From Thiohalocapsa marina (GTDB lineage: Bacteria; Pseudomonadota; Gammaproteobacteria; Chromatiales; Chromatiaceae), in assembly GCF_008632335.1 (NCBI RefSeq), contig NZ_VWXX01000003.1, forward strand, positions 1 to 64,000: a stretch of DNA of 64,000 bases, in the 5' to 3' direction. Within the stretch, counting starts at the first letter, position 1. Every line of letters begins with the position of its first letter. The notes under the pieces are model-generated. The model was not told the DNA's origin and did not search any database. It saw nothing but the letters and a program-made list of their open reading frames with translations. The position numbers and the translations under genes were made by a program. This document shows, piece after piece, positions 47,261-60,263 of the stretch.

Positions 47261-48787
47261 TCAGACCACGGCGGCCAGTTTGAAGATGGGCAGGTACATG
47301 GCGACCACGAGCCCGCCCACCAGGCCGCCGATGACGATCATGATCAGCGGCTCCAGCAGGCTGCTGAGGGCATCGACGGCATTGTCCACCTCCTCCTCGA
47401 AGAAGTCGGCGACCTTGCCCAGCATCTCGTCCAGCGCACCGGATTCCTCGCCGATGGCGGTCATCTGGATGACGATGTGCGGAAACAGGGCGTTCTGGCG
47501 CATGGACAGCTGCAGGCTCTGGCCGGTGGCCACCTCGGCGCGCATGTCGCGGATCGCCTCGGCGTAGACCACGTTGCCGGTTGCCGTGGAGACGGAATCG
47601 AGCGCCTCCACCAGCGGCACACCCGCCGCGAACATGGTGGACAGGGTGCGGGCAAAGCGCGCCACCGCCGCCTTGTGCAGGATCGGGCCGACCACCGGCA
47701 TCTTCAGCGACGCGCGCTCCACCGCCTCGCGGAAGCGGGGCATCTTCTGGTGGGCCTTGGCGATGGCATAGCCGGTACCGCCCACGCCCAGCCCCAGCAT
47801 CCACCAGTACTGGCGGACATAGTCCGACATGGCGATCACCATCAGGGTGAACGCCGGCAGGTCGGCGCCGAAGCTGGCGAACAGCGACTTGAACTGCGGA
47901 ATCACGAACAGCAGGATCACCACGGTGACGCCGACCGCCACAATCAGCACCGCCGCCGGATAGAACATGGCCTTCTTGATCTTGCCCTTGATGGACTCGG
48001 TCTTTTCCTTGTAGCTGGCGATCTTGTCCAGCAGCACATCGAGCACGCCGGCCTGCTCGCCGGCGGCCACCAGGCTGCAGAACAGCTGGTCGAAATGATC
48101 CGGTTGCTTGCTCAGGGACTCGGCCATGGCGGTGCCGCTCTCGATGTCCTGCTTGATCGACAGCAGCATGTCCTGCATGGCGGGGTTGTTATGGCCCCGG
48201 CCGACGATGTCGAAGGCCTGCACCAGCGGCACACCGGCGGCCATCATGGTGGCCAGCTGGCGCGAAAAGACGGTGATGTCCTTGCTGGTGATCTTGCGCT
48301 TGCCGCCACCGAACAGGGGTTTGGGCTTCTTGCGCACCTTCAGCGGAGTGACGCCCTGCCGGCGCAATTCGGCCTTGGCCAGGGCGACGCTGCTGGATTC
48401 CAGCTCGCCCTTGATGCGCGAGCCGCGCCGGTCCATGCCCTCCCAGGCGAAGGTGGCATTCTTTTCCGGCCGGGTGGGGGCGTCGGCGGAGCCCCCGGTG
48501 CCGCGCAGCAGTTGCGCGAGCCGGCGCCTGCCGCCTTCGCCCAGCGGGGCGGACTTCTTGCGCAGCTTGAGCGGCGTGATGCCCTGGCGGCGCAGCTCGG
48601 CCCGTGCCAGGGCGGCGCTGTCGGCCTGCAGTTCACCGGATGTCCGGGTGCCAGTGCGGTCGACCCCCTTCCAAGTGAACACCAGACCGGTCTCAGCCCC
48701 CACCCCCGCCTCCGTCTGGGGCGGCGGCGGTTGCGCGGACGCTGTTGTCGTCGGCGGGGCGGCTTGCTGAGCAGTGCCCTGGGCCAT
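47261..48787 (-). CDS. pilC: Type IV pilus inner-membrane platform protein with duplicated N-terminal motif
   Basis: 508 residues, about 100 longer than typical PilC. The body has the GspF/PilC double domain (KDITVFSRQLATMMAAGVPL...; ARFARTLSTMFAAGVPLVEA) and three transmembrane helices. The extra length comes from a tandem duplication of the cytoplasmic start: repeat 1 at about residues 36-79 (VFTWKGVDRTGTRTSGELQ..), repeat 2 at 112-155 (TFAWEGMDRRGSRIKGELE..), joined by a Gly/Arg/Pro linker. PilC couples the PilB motor to pilus assembly. It starts 4 bp after pilB ends. Confidence 0.93.
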   Translation of the reverse strand: MAQGTAQQAAPPTTTASAQPPPPQTEAGVGAETGLVFTWKGVDRTGTRTSGELQADSAALARAELRRQGITPLKLRKKSAPLGEGGRRRLAQLLRGTGGSADAPTRPEKNATFAWEGMDRRGSRIKGELESSSVALAKAELRRQGVTPLKVRKKPKPLFGGGKRKITSKDITVFSRQLATMMAAGVPLVQAFDIVGRGHNNPAMQDMLLSIKQDIESGTAMAESLSKQPDHFDQLFCSLVAAGEQAGVLDVLLDKIASYKEKTESIKGKIKKAMFYPAAVLIVAVGVTVVILLFVIPQFKSLFASFGADLPAFTLMVIAMSDYVRQYWWMLGLGVGGTGYAIAKAHQKMPRFREAVERASLKMPVVGPILHKAAVARFARTLSTMFAAGVPLVEALDSVSTATGNVVYAEAIRDMRAEVATGQSLQLSMRQNALFPHIVIQMTAIGEESGALDEMLGKVADFFEEEVDNAVDALSSLLEPLIMIVIGGLVGGLVVAMYLPIFKLAAVV

Positions 48788-48791
48788 GGGA

Positions 48792-50504
<1,713 letters not shown>

Positions 50505-50538
50505 GGGGGACTCAAGGGATTGAAGTGGCTTGGGAAGG

Positions 50539-51372
50539 TCAGCGGTTGACGCCGAATGCCAGGCGCACGTTGCTTGCGACCAGGCCATTATCCTTCTGCT
50601 CGCTCTCGTTGAGGTAGAACTCGAGGATGGTCTCGCGGTTCATCAGCATCTCTTCGGTCACCTCGGCGGCGACCTCGTTGGCGTGACAGAAGACGCTGAC
50701 ATAGGGCGAGCCGGGTTCGCGCGGATCCGTGATCCAGAGGTCCGGCGAAATGGCGTTGATAAAGCGCAGGAAACCATAACCCTTGTCCGGAAACCACTTG
50801 GTGCATACGCCACGCACGCACGAGCCGGCGTTGCCCCACTCGTTGCGGGGCTCGTAGGAGACCGGCAGCAGGTCCGGGATCAGAAAGCCGGACCAGAAGG
50901 CATCCACCTCTTGCTGTAGCTGGCGCGAGACGTTCTTGAAACCGATCAGTTCGACCCGGCAACCGCGATTCTGCAGCGCGCTGACCACCTGCAGAAAGTC
51001 GCCGTCTCCGGTCACCAGAATCACCTGGTCGAGCTTTTCCGCCTGCAGCATGGCATCCACGGCCATGTCCAGATCGGCATTGGCCTTGGTGGAGACATTG
51101 CCGGCCTCGTCGGTGTAGCGGCGAACGTATTTAACCGTGATCTTCCAGCCGAAATCGCGCACCATCTGCTGGTACATGCGCGATTTCTTGGCGTATTCGA
51201 TATCTTCGCGGGCGCGCTCGGCATCGTGCGCAATATAGGTATTGAGTCGTTGCAGGAGTCCCTTCTCGCGCCCGGCGAAGCGCCGCAGCACGTCGTACCG
51301 CATCTGGTATCCGCCGTTATAGCGGACATTCTCGGCGTCAACATAGACACCGACTCTCTGCGTTGAGGGCAA
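50539..51372 (-). CDS. NYN-domain (LabA/DUF88-like) putative RNase
   Basis: 277 residues starting with TTG 51372, eight bases behind GAGG; no better start is in frame. The NYN domain (PIN-like nuclease fold) shows its acidic residues in GVYVDAENVRYNGGY, KANADLDMAVDAM and LVTGDGDFLQVVSAL. The C-terminal ~90 residues (CTKWFPDKGYGFLRFI...VFCHANEV) look like a cold-shock-type OB fold, so RNA binding is likely. It is 35 bp upstream of pilB on the same strand. The cellular role is unknown. Confidence 0.82.
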   Translation of the reverse strand: MPSTQRVGVYVDAENVRYNGGYQMRYDVLRRFAGREKGLLQRLNTYIAHDAERAREDIEYAKKSRMYQQMVRDFGWKITVKYVRRYTDEAGNVSTKANADLDMAVDAMLQAEKLDQVILVTGDGDFLQVVSALQNRGCRVELIGFKNVSRQLQQEVDAFWSGFLIPDLLPVSYEPRNEWGNAGSCVRGVCTKWFPDKGYGFLRFINAISPDLWITDPREPGSPYVSVFCHANEVAAEVTEEMLMNRETILEFYLNESEQKDNGLVASNVRLAFGVNR

Positions 51373-51603
51373 GATAAAAACCTCGTCGGGGCAGCTTGGA
51401 GATTAGAACCGGTTCGGCGCCAGGGGCACCGAGCGGGCCATTGCGACCCGCCAGCGGGTTGTCCGGCAGGCGGGCCGCAGTGGGCAGTGAGTCTCCGGCC
51501 TTCTGGAGACGCTGATGTGTCGGGTATCCCTGGTGGGGATCAGGCCCGACAAGCGGCGTCGGGGTCTGGGATTGAACTGAAGGCCGGAGCGCGTATCCGC
51601 GGC

Positions 51604-53550
<1,947 letters not shown>

Positions 53551-53684
53551 AATTTCGATCTCCTCGATCTGATTCTCGGCGTTGACGAAAGCGACGCAGC
53601 CCTTCGTGCCGGCCTTTGGTATGGCTTGCTGCGAACCCGCAAGTCTAAACCTTTGATTGCGAGCCTGCCAGCATCACGCGGGGC

Positions 53685-54560
53685 TCAGTGGCCCAGGCTG
53701 TCGCCCGCGGCATCAGGCAACGGCAGGGAGCGGCCGGTAAGCCGCTGATAGGCCTCGGCGCCGGTCGCCAGCGTCCGGCAGCGCAGGATGGCGGCCCGGC
53801 CCGGCGTGGCCGGATCCGGCTGCACCCGGCAACCACCGGCGGTCGCGGCGGCAAGGGTGTCCGGGGCAAGCCTTGCGCGGCCGAACACGGAAATGACGTA
53901 ACCGCCGGGGATGGCCGGCGGGACCTGGAACGGGGTGCCGTCCATCAGGGCCACCCAGGCGGGCATGAAGTGCGGCCCGTACAGGTCGAAGAAGCCGTTC
54001 GATCCGCGCAGGTGGGCCTCGATCGGTCGGCCGCCGATGAGCTCGATGTTGCACAGCCCGGTATAGCCGGGCAGCCATCGGGCCACCCAGCGGCGGATGT
54101 CCGCCTCGAGCTCGGGCAGTGCGGCGCCCACTTCCCAGTACAGTGGGCGCTCGGCGTCCTTCGCGGCCGACGCGCGGGTATGGGCAAACCAGCGTACCTC
54201 GCCGTCGCGCACCAGGCAATCGCTGCTGGTGTGCGTGCCGTGCAGGCATTCGCACCAGAAGCTGCCCGGTTCCTCCGGGATGGCGTCGGCGCGGACGCGA
54301 CGGGCGGCAAGCCCCATGCCGGAGAGGTTGACCACGGGTTTGACGAACAGCTCGGTGTCGGCGGCGATGCCGTAGGCCGCCGGGTCAACGCCGCAGGGGG
54401 CGGCGGTGAGTCCGGCATCCAGCGCCAGCGACAACTTGTCGTAGACGCGGCGGTGTTGCGGACACAGGCGCCAGGCCGCGGCATCACTCACCGGCACCTC
54501 GGCCACCGGCTGCGGCCGGAACAGGTGCTCGCGTCCGGGCAGAATGCCGATAAAGGGCAT
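53685..54560 (-). CDS. ATP-grasp-like protein of unknown function
   Basis: 291 residues. The middle reads TELFVKPVVNLSGMGLAARR, then GSFWCECLHGTHTSSDCLV, then GLCNIELIGGRPIEAHLRGS with a late acidic/Asn pair, the order of an ATP-grasp fold (lysine, flexible loop, metal-binding E/N). No specific ligase family is recognised. It begins 6 bp after the end of the molybdopterin oxidoreductase gene, so the two are probably one operon, and a maturation or substrate-conjugation role is conceivable. Confidence 0.5.
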   Translation of the reverse strand: MPFIGILPGREHLFRPQPVAEVPVSDAAAWRLCPQHRRVYDKLSLALDAGLTAAPCGVDPAAYGIAADTELFVKPVVNLSGMGLAARRVRADAIPEEPGSFWCECLHGTHTSSDCLVRDGEVRWFAHTRASAAKDAERPLYWEVGAALPELEADIRRWVARWLPGYTGLCNIELIGGRPIEAHLRGSNGFFDLYGPHFMPAWVALMDGTPFQVPPAIPGGYVISVFGRARLAPDTLAAATAGGCRVQPDPATPGRAAILRCRTLATGAEAYQRLTGRSLPLPDAAGDSLGH

Positions 54561-54566
54561 GCCTGC

Positions 54567-56720
54567 CTACGCCGCCGCCTGGCGGCCGGCCAGTTTGCCA
54601 GCGGGTCGGCCAGCGGATTCGCCAGCGGATTCTCCGCGCTGTTCCCTAACCAGCTCCACCTGGCACAGGCCGGACTTGAACGGCGGAAAGCCGCTGATGG
54701 GGTCCAGATGACGGTCGTCGGTCAGCATGTTGATGTTGGCGTGGTTCCAGCCATGGGCGCAGTGCACCACCCCGGGCTTGACCCGGTCAGTGACCCGGGC
54801 GACAAAGTCCACCGCCCCGCGGGGCGAGCGCACGCGCACCGCATCGCCGTCGCTGATGCCGCGGGGGGTGGCGTCCTGCGGATGGATCTCCACCAGGGGA
54901 TCCGGTACGGCGCGGCGCATGCGCTCCAGATACTGGTGCTGGGAGTGGGTCATGAACCGGGTGCGCGCGCCGCTGGTGAGCACCAGCGGGTAGTCCTGTG
55001 CCAGCTCCGGGGTGGAGACGGGACTCTCCGCTGGCTCGGCATAGACCGGCAGGCCGTCATGCCCCACTGCCCGCAATTCTTGGGCGTCGAATTCCACCTT
55101 GCCGCTGGCGGTCTTGAAGCCGCGCAGGCGATACAGCCGGTCGGCGTCGAGAAAGCCGTGGTCGATCAGGTCGTCGATGGCCGGGGCATAGACGGTCACC
55201 CCGTCCGGACTGGCAAAGATCTGCTGACGGATGTCCTCCGGAATGCCCTCTGCCGCCTCGGCCCAGGAGGCCTCGAGATCGCCGTCCCAGAACTGCTCGG
55301 ACATGCCGAGCCGCACGCCGAGTTGCAGAAACACCTCGCCGTCCGCACGCGCCTCGCCCTTGGGTGGGACCACGGCACGGCGATAGCGCAGCTCGCCCTG
55401 GTAGGCACAGCCCGGGTAGGCGATCAGCGCGGGCCGTTCCAGATTGGTGGCAGCGGGCAGCACGATGTCGGCCATGCGCGTGGCCGGGTTGTGGAAGAAG
55501 TCCGATGCGGCAAAGAAGTCCAGCGCGCCAAGGGCCCGTTCCATGCGTCCTGAGTTGGGCCACATGGCGGTGTTGATGCCCATGGCCAGCAGGCCGCGGA
55601 TGCGTTGCGGACGGCCGTCGAGGATGCAGTCCGGCAACAGCATGCTCTGGGCGGCGGGCCAGTAGCGGGTCCAGACCGGAAAGACCTCGTCGCCGACTCG
55701 GGGCGGCAGGTCCTTGAGACAGTGATCGAACAGCTCGATGGGCTTCGGCAGCACCTTGTCGTTGAAGAAGCGGTTGCCGCCCTCGCGGTCCAGGTTGCCG
55801 GTGACGGCGGACAGCAGGATCACGGCGCGGTGATTCTGGAAGCCGTTGCTGTGCTGCACGGTTGCGGTGGGTGACAGCATGATCTGCGCTGGGGCGTTTT
55901 GCGTGTATAGTTCCACGGCCTTGCGCAGGTCCGAGGCATCGATGCCGCAGATGGCCGCGACCCGCTCCGGCGGGAAGCCCTGCACATAGTCGCGGAAGGC
56001 CTCGATGCCGTTGGCCCACTGGTCCAGAAAGGCCTGATCCTGCCAGCCGTTGGCGAAGATCAGATGATGGAACCCCAGCGCCAGGGCACCATCGGTGCCC
56101 GGGCGGATCTGCAGATGCACATCCGCCTGCTCCGCCAGCGGTGTGCGTCGCGGATCCACCACCACCAGGCGCTTGCCGGGCCTGGCCGCGGCCAGCGGGT
56201 GCGACTGGAACGGCGGGATGGAGCCCAGTGGATTGGTCGACCAGACCAGCAGGCAGCGGGTACGGTTGGAGGCCACGGTGGAGGTGGTCTTGATCTTGTA
56301 GCCGAAGGTGACCTTCTCCGCGACCATGGTGGCGGAGAAGCAGCAGCCGCTCTCGGTCATGTAGTTGGGCGAGCCGAAGGCGTGCGCCAGGCGCTGCAGT
56401 TGCGGCCGCGCCTCCTTGGTGTAGCCGGCGAAGAAGGCTGCCGCCGGGGCGCCGTGGGCGTCGCGTATCCCGGCCAGACGCGTGGCGATGGTGTCCAGGG
56501 CCTCGTCCCAGGAGATGCGCTCGAACTGGCCGCTGCCGCGGGGCCCGCTGCGCCGCAGCGGATACAGCAGCCGATCCGGGTGGTTGCGCCGGTCGAGCTG
56601 GACGTAGCAGCGCGGACAGTCCGGGCCGTCGATCTTCACCGGTTCGCCGTCGGCGTCCAGCGTGACATCGATGGCGCAATTGGCGTCGCACTCGTAGCAG
56701 GTGCTCTTGACGGTGGTCAC
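54567..56720 (-). CDS. Molybdopterin-dependent oxidoreductase (formate dehydrogenase/nitrate reductase superfamily)
   Basis: 717 residues from GTG 56720 (AAGGAG nine bases upstream). N-terminal 4Fe-4S motif CYECDANC (Cys8, 11, 15) plus CPRC at 35-38; then the Mo-bis-MGD domains, with FAGYTKEARPQLQRLAHAFGS, TESGCCFSATM near the expected active-site ligand, and the C-terminal dinucleotide-binding domain (LVLTSGARTRFMTHSQHQYL, HGWNHANINMLTDD). No Tat signal, so it is cytoplasmic. The substrate is unknown. The end is an odd low-complexity tail (GESAGESAGRPAGKLAG). Confidence 0.82.
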   Translation of the reverse strand: MTTVKSTCYECDANCAIDVTLDADGEPVKIDGPDCPRCYVQLDRRNHPDRLLYPLRRSGPRGSGQFERISWDEALDTIATRLAGIRDAHGAPAAAFFAGYTKEARPQLQRLAHAFGSPNYMTESGCCFSATMVAEKVTFGYKIKTTSTVASNRTRCLLVWSTNPLGSIPPFQSHPLAAARPGKRLVVVDPRRTPLAEQADVHLQIRPGTDGALALGFHHLIFANGWQDQAFLDQWANGIEAFRDYVQGFPPERVAAICGIDASDLRKAVELYTQNAPAQIMLSPTATVQHSNGFQNHRAVILLSAVTGNLDREGGNRFFNDKVLPKPIELFDHCLKDLPPRVGDEVFPVWTRYWPAAQSMLLPDCILDGRPQRIRGLLAMGINTAMWPNSGRMERALGALDFFAASDFFHNPATRMADIVLPAATNLERPALIAYPGCAYQGELRYRRAVVPPKGEARADGEVFLQLGVRLGMSEQFWDGDLEASWAEAAEGIPEDIRQQIFASPDGVTVYAPAIDDLIDHGFLDADRLYRLRGFKTASGKVEFDAQELRAVGHDGLPVYAEPAESPVSTPELAQDYPLVLTSGARTRFMTHSQHQYLERMRRAVPDPLVEIHPQDATPRGISDGDAVRVRSPRGAVDFVARVTDRVKPGVVHCAHGWNHANINMLTDDRHLDPISGFPPFKSGLCQVELVREQRGESAGESAGRPAGKLAGRQAAA

Positions 56721-56781
56721 GCGTGGTGGCTCCTTGGAAATGTGTTTGATGAGCGAGAATTCGGTTTTCGCGGGTGCGGAT

Positions 56782-57684
56782 TCAAGCTTGGTGCAGGAGC
56801 TTCAGCACGCGCTGCAGGTCCTGCCAGCCCTTCGCCTTGTCCGCCGTGGAGTGGGGGCGGAGATAGTACGAAGGATGATAGGTGACGATGGTTGGGATGC
56901 CCTCGCCGCCACCGGCGGGTTGACAGGCGTGGATGCGTCCGCGCAGGCGACCGACGGAGTCGGTGGTGGCCAGCAGATGGTTGGCGGCGACACCGCCCAG
57001 GGCCACCAGCAGCCGTGGCCGGACCAGGGCGATCTGACGCGCCAGGAAGGGTCCGCAGGCGGCCATCTCGTCCGGGTTGGGATTGCGGTTGTTCGGCGGT
57101 CGGCACTTGACCACGTTGGCGATGTAGACCTGCTCGCGCGGGAGCCGCATGGCCTGCAGCATCCGGTTCAGTAACTGTCCGGCACGGCCGACGAACGGCT
57201 CGCCGCGCAGGTCCTCGTCATGACCCGGAGCCTCGCCCACGAACATCAGAGCGGCGTGCTGGTCTCCGGTACCGAAGACGGTGTTGGTGCGCCGCTCGCA
57301 CAGCCGGCAGGCGCGGCATTCGGCAACCGCCGCCTGCAGGTCCCGCCAGTCCATGGATGCAGTCGGAAGGCCGGGCCCGACTCCGGTCACAGTCTCGGCC
57401 CCAGTCCGGATACCGGCCACGTCGGCGTTCGCCCTCGCGGCTGCGCTACTGTCCGTGTTTGCTGCAACCGTATCCAGGGCCGCCGGCGCAATCTCCGACA
57501 GTGTGACCTGCGGCAGCGCGTCCGACGCGCTGTCCGTTGTGGCCTCAGCCGCAGCATTCGCTGCATCCGGCGCCGCATGGGTCGCAACGTCCGGCGTTGC
57601 CTCGGCCGCTCCATCCACCGTACGCACCCGCCACAGGGTGATCCCCATGGCTCGCAGATAGTGTTGCCGGCGGAATTCGTTCAC
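56782..57684 (-). CDS. Family 4 uracil-DNA glycosylase
   Basis: 300 residues from GTG 57684. The C-terminal ~190 residues are a family 4 UDG: CRACRLCERRTNTVFGTG (first Cys pair of the 4Fe-4S cluster), FVGEAPGHDEDLRGEPFVGR, VYIANVVKCRPPNNRNPNPD, EMAACGPF and TYHPSYYLRP. It excises uracil from DNA. The N-terminal ~100 residues after a short conserved start (MNEFRRQHYLRAMGITLWR) form an Ala/Thr/Ser-rich low-complexity linker, longer than usual. It follows leuA on the same strand with a 44-bp gap. Confidence 0.9.
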   Translation of the reverse strand: MNEFRRQHYLRAMGITLWRVRTVDGAAEATPDVATHAAPDAANAAAEATTDSASDALPQVTLSEIAPAALDTVAANTDSSAAARANADVAGIRTGAETVTGVGPGLPTASMDWRDLQAAVAECRACRLCERRTNTVFGTGDQHAALMFVGEAPGHDEDLRGEPFVGRAGQLLNRMLQAMRLPREQVYIANVVKCRPPNNRNPNPDEMAACGPFLARQIALVRPRLLVALGGVAANHLLATTDSVGRLRGRIHACQPAGGGEGIPTIVTYHPSYYLRPHSTADKAKGWQDLQRVLKLLHQA

Positions 57685-57728
57685 CCGTCAGCCTTCAAAC
57701 TTCGCCCTTCAAACTTCAAACGACCCCC

Positions 57729-59279
57729 TTAGACGTCTCCCTTCTGCGGATGCGCCCGCTGCTGTGGAAACAGCACCTTGTTGACGGCGTTGAGATAGGC
57801 CTTGGCCGAGGCGATGACGATGTCGGTGTCGGCACCGGCGCCGTTGACGATGTGTCCGCCCTTCTCCAGCCGCACGGTCACCTCGCCCTGGGCGTCGGTG
57901 CCGCTGGTGATGGAGTTCACGGAGTAAAGCCGCAGCGTGGTGCCGCTGTTGACGATGGTCTCGATGGCGCGGAAGGTGGCGTCCACCGGACCGCCGCCGA
58001 TGGAGGCGCCGATCTCTTCCTCGCCGTCGACATTCAGCACCAGGTCGGCGCGCGGGGTCTCGCCGGTCTCGGAGCAGACCTTCATCGAGACCAGCTTGAT
58101 GCGCTCGTTGGCGGCGTCCAGGATGGCGTCGGTGACCAGGGCCTGCAGGTCCTCGTCGAAGATCTCGTGCTTCTTGTCCGCCAGGTCCTTGAAGCGGCTG
58201 AAGGCGGCGTTGAGTTCCTCCTCGCTGGAGAAGGTCACGCCGAGTTCCCCCAGCCGGGCGCGGAAGGCATTGCGGCCGGAGTGCTTGCCCAGCACCATGC
58301 GGTTCTGGGTCCAGCCCACGTCCTCGGCGCGCATGATCTCGTAGGTCTCACGGTGCTTGAGCACGCCGTCCTGGTGGATGCCGGACTCGTGGGCAAAGGC
58401 GTTGGCGCCGACGATGGCCTTGTTCGGCTGTACCGGAAAGCCGGTGATGCTGGAGACCAGTCGAGAACAGGTGACGATCTGCGTGGTATCCAGCCCGGTA
58501 TCGCAGTCGAACAGGTCCTGGCGCGTGCGCACGGCCATGACGATCTCTTCCAGCGCGGCATTGCCGGCCCGTTCGCCGAGGCCGTTGATGGTGCACTCCA
58601 CCTGGCGCGCGCCGTGACGCACGGCGTCCAGGGAGTTGGCCACGGCCAGGCCCAGATCGTTGTGGCAATGTACCGAGAACACCGCCTTGTCGGCATTGGG
58701 GATGCGCTCGCGAAGTTGCCCGATCAGGCTGCCGAACTGGTGCGGCATGGCATAGCCCACCGTGTCGGGGATGTTCAGCGTGCGCGCGCCGGCGTCGATC
58801 ACCGCCTCCAGCACGCGGCACAGGAAATCGATCTCGGAGCGGCCGGCGTCTTCCGGCGAGAATTCCACGTCGTCGGTGTACTGGCGCGCCCGGCGCACGG
58901 CATGGATGGCCTGCTCCACCACCTGATCCGGGCTCATCTTGAGCTTCTTCTCCATGTGGATCGGCGAGGTGGCGATGAAGGTATGGATGCGCCCCGAGTT
59001 GGCATGCCGCAGCGCCTCGCCGGCGCGGTCGATGTCCTTGTCCAGCGCCCGCGCCAGGCCGCAGACGGTGCTGTCCTTGATGGTCTCGGCCACCGCCTTC
59101 ACCGCCTCGAAGTCACCGGGGCTGGCGATAGGGAAGCCGGCCTCGATGACGTCCACCCTGAGCTTTTCCAGTGCCTTGGCGATGCGCACCTTCTCGTCGC
59201 GGGTCATGGAGGCGCCGGGGCTCTGCTCGCCGTCGCGCAAGGTGGTGTCGAAGATGATCAGGCGGTCTTTGCGGCTCAT
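57729..59279 (-). CDS. leuA: 2-isopropylmalate synthase
   Basis: 516 residues from ATG 59279. The catalytic TIM barrel starts [20 protein letters not shown] and includes [17 protein letters not shown], with metal-binding residues. The C-terminal regulatory domain (from about 390) has [20 protein letters not shown], the leucine-feedback fold. It condenses acetyl-CoA with 2-oxoisovalerate, the committed step of leucine synthesis. The frame is open upstream to 59345 but [13 protein letters not shown] is the conserved start. Confidence 0.95.
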   Translation of the reverse strand: MSRKDRLIIFDTTLRDGEQSPGASMTRDEKVRIAKALEKLRVDVIEAGFPIASPGDFEAVKAVAETIKDSTVCGLARALDKDIDRAGEALRHANSGRIHTFIATSPIHMEKKLKMSPDQVVEQAIHAVRRARQYTDDVEFSPEDAGRSEIDFLCRVLEAVIDAGARTLNIPDTVGYAMPHQFGSLIGQLRERIPNADKAVFSVHCHNDLGLAVANSLDAVRHGARQVECTINGLGERAGNAALEEIVMAVRTRQDLFDCDTGLDTTQIVTCSRLVSSITGFPVQPNKAIVGANAFAHESGIHQDGVLKHRETYEIMRAEDVGWTQNRMVLGKHSGRNAFRARLGELGVTFSSEEELNAAFSRFKDLADKKHEIFDEDLQALVTDAILDAANERIKLVSMKVCSETGETPRADLVLNVDGEEEIGASIGGGPVDATFRAIETIVNSGTTLRLYSVNSITSGTDAQGEVTVRLEKGGHIVNGAGADTDIVIASAKAYLNAVNKVLFPQQRAHPQKGDV

Positions 59280-59467
59280 GCTGGCTCTCACGTCGTCTGC
59301 GATCAGGATGCCACCTATTATGAGCACGAATGGGCCGCTTCGCACCCACTCGATGCTGGAGACAGCTGACAGCCGATGACTGCTGCGGATAGCACGCCCG
59401 CCATTCGCGCTTGAGCGTCAGTAACTGCTTGACGACGAGCGCGTCGTCTATCGGTTACCCAAGCTTC

Positions 59468-59561
59468 AGGGAAATGCTGATTCATTCAGCATTTCCCGTG
59501 CGGGGCAGGAGGCCCCGCGTGCTGATTTTTGGCCAGGATGGCCAATAAATCAGCGTCTCCT
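59468..59561. repeat. MITE-like palindromic unit, copy 1
   Basis: Starts AGGGAAATGCTGATTCATTC and ends AAATCAGCGTCTCCT, so the ends are inverted repeats. Inside are three nested hairpins: GGGAAATGCTGA/TCAGCATTTCCC, GCGGGGC/GCCCCGC, and GCTGATTTTTGGCC/GGCCAATAAATCAGC. No coding capacity. Related copies lie at 61350 and 62368. Confidence 0.8.
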
Positions 59562-59579
59562 AAGCGCGATGGCTCCACG

Positions 59580-59681
59580 GCGATGACACGCACGCCACTG
59601 GAGCTGCTCGACCATCTCGCCGCCTTGATCCCGCCGCTTGGGCAGCACCGCCCTCGCTACAGCGCGTTTCTGCCCCAACAA
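59580..59681 (+). mobile_element. IS91-type (Y2) transposase fragment
   Basis: About 33 codons read TRTPLELLDHLAALIPPLGQ and then HRPRYSAFLP, matching the conserved LTPLELLDRLAALIPPPRRHRHRYHGVLAP region of IS91-family transposases. The rest of the transposase is missing. It immediately follows the first MITE-like unit. Confidence 0.55.
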
Positions 59682-59857
59682 AAACCCACTGCACATCCGG
59701 AGGGTTCCTTGACCAATCCGCGGTCCTCCTCTAGCCTCACTACCCCAGCGCTGCTCGACCTGCAAACGCGGCTGGAGTACCTGGCTGTCGGGCGGTATCG
59801 CGGTCCGTCCTTTCGGTGCGCCCTGAAGGGCTTGATCATCGCGCCGGCCCGTAGCCG

Positions 59858-59941
59858 GTAGGGTGGACAAGCGCAGCGCCGTCCACCAAACCCCGCGCTG
59901 GCGCTGCCGCTGGTGGACGGCGCTGCGCTTGTCCACCCTAC
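59858..59941. repeat. Perfect 31-bp inverted repeat
   Basis: Arm 59858-59888 (GTAGGGTGGACAAGCG...) is exactly complementary to 59911-59941, with a 22-nt loop that is itself partly self-complementary (GCGCTGGCGCTGCCGC). The same arm occurs singly at 43-73. It would form a very stable hairpin or cruciform. Confidence 0.9.
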
Positions 59942-60011
59942 GTGCTCTACTTCGGGAGGTGGCCGGAACGATGATCAAGGCCCGCCCGGAATGTACACCA
60001 GACGCGTGTAA

Positions 60012-60263
60012 AACCAGCTCATCGAGCGTAAGTGTCATTGGGTCCTGCCTGATGTATTTGGTGCCGACCTTGAACAAGACCTTTCTGCGGCTGCGGCTGG
60101 TTCTGTTCGCAAGGGATCGCTGGCAGGGCGATTACTACTTGGCGATATCAAGGCGTGTCGGCGCATGGGCGCTGCGGAGCATGCATTGGTCCGACAAGCG
60201 TTCTCGGTCGATGTAATGGTCGATGGCAAGCCCGCAGTTTATTGTGAATTGGCGATGATGTGA
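60012..60263 (+). pseudogene. 5'-truncated frame coupled to the glycosyltransferase
   Basis: An 83-codon frame, opened by a stop at 60009-60011 and lacking a start codon, reads NQLIERKCHWVLPDVFGADL ... AFSVDVMVDGKPAVYCELAM. Its stop overlaps the glycosyltransferase start (GTGA), the signature of translational coupling, so it looks like the tail of a real upstream gene whose head was lost in the repeat-rich interval. The family is not recognised. Confidence 0.45.

Noticed and set aside
57750-59369. Long open frame (539 codons) antisense to leuA
   Set aside because: Shadow of leuA, which has complete catalytic motifs and full family length.
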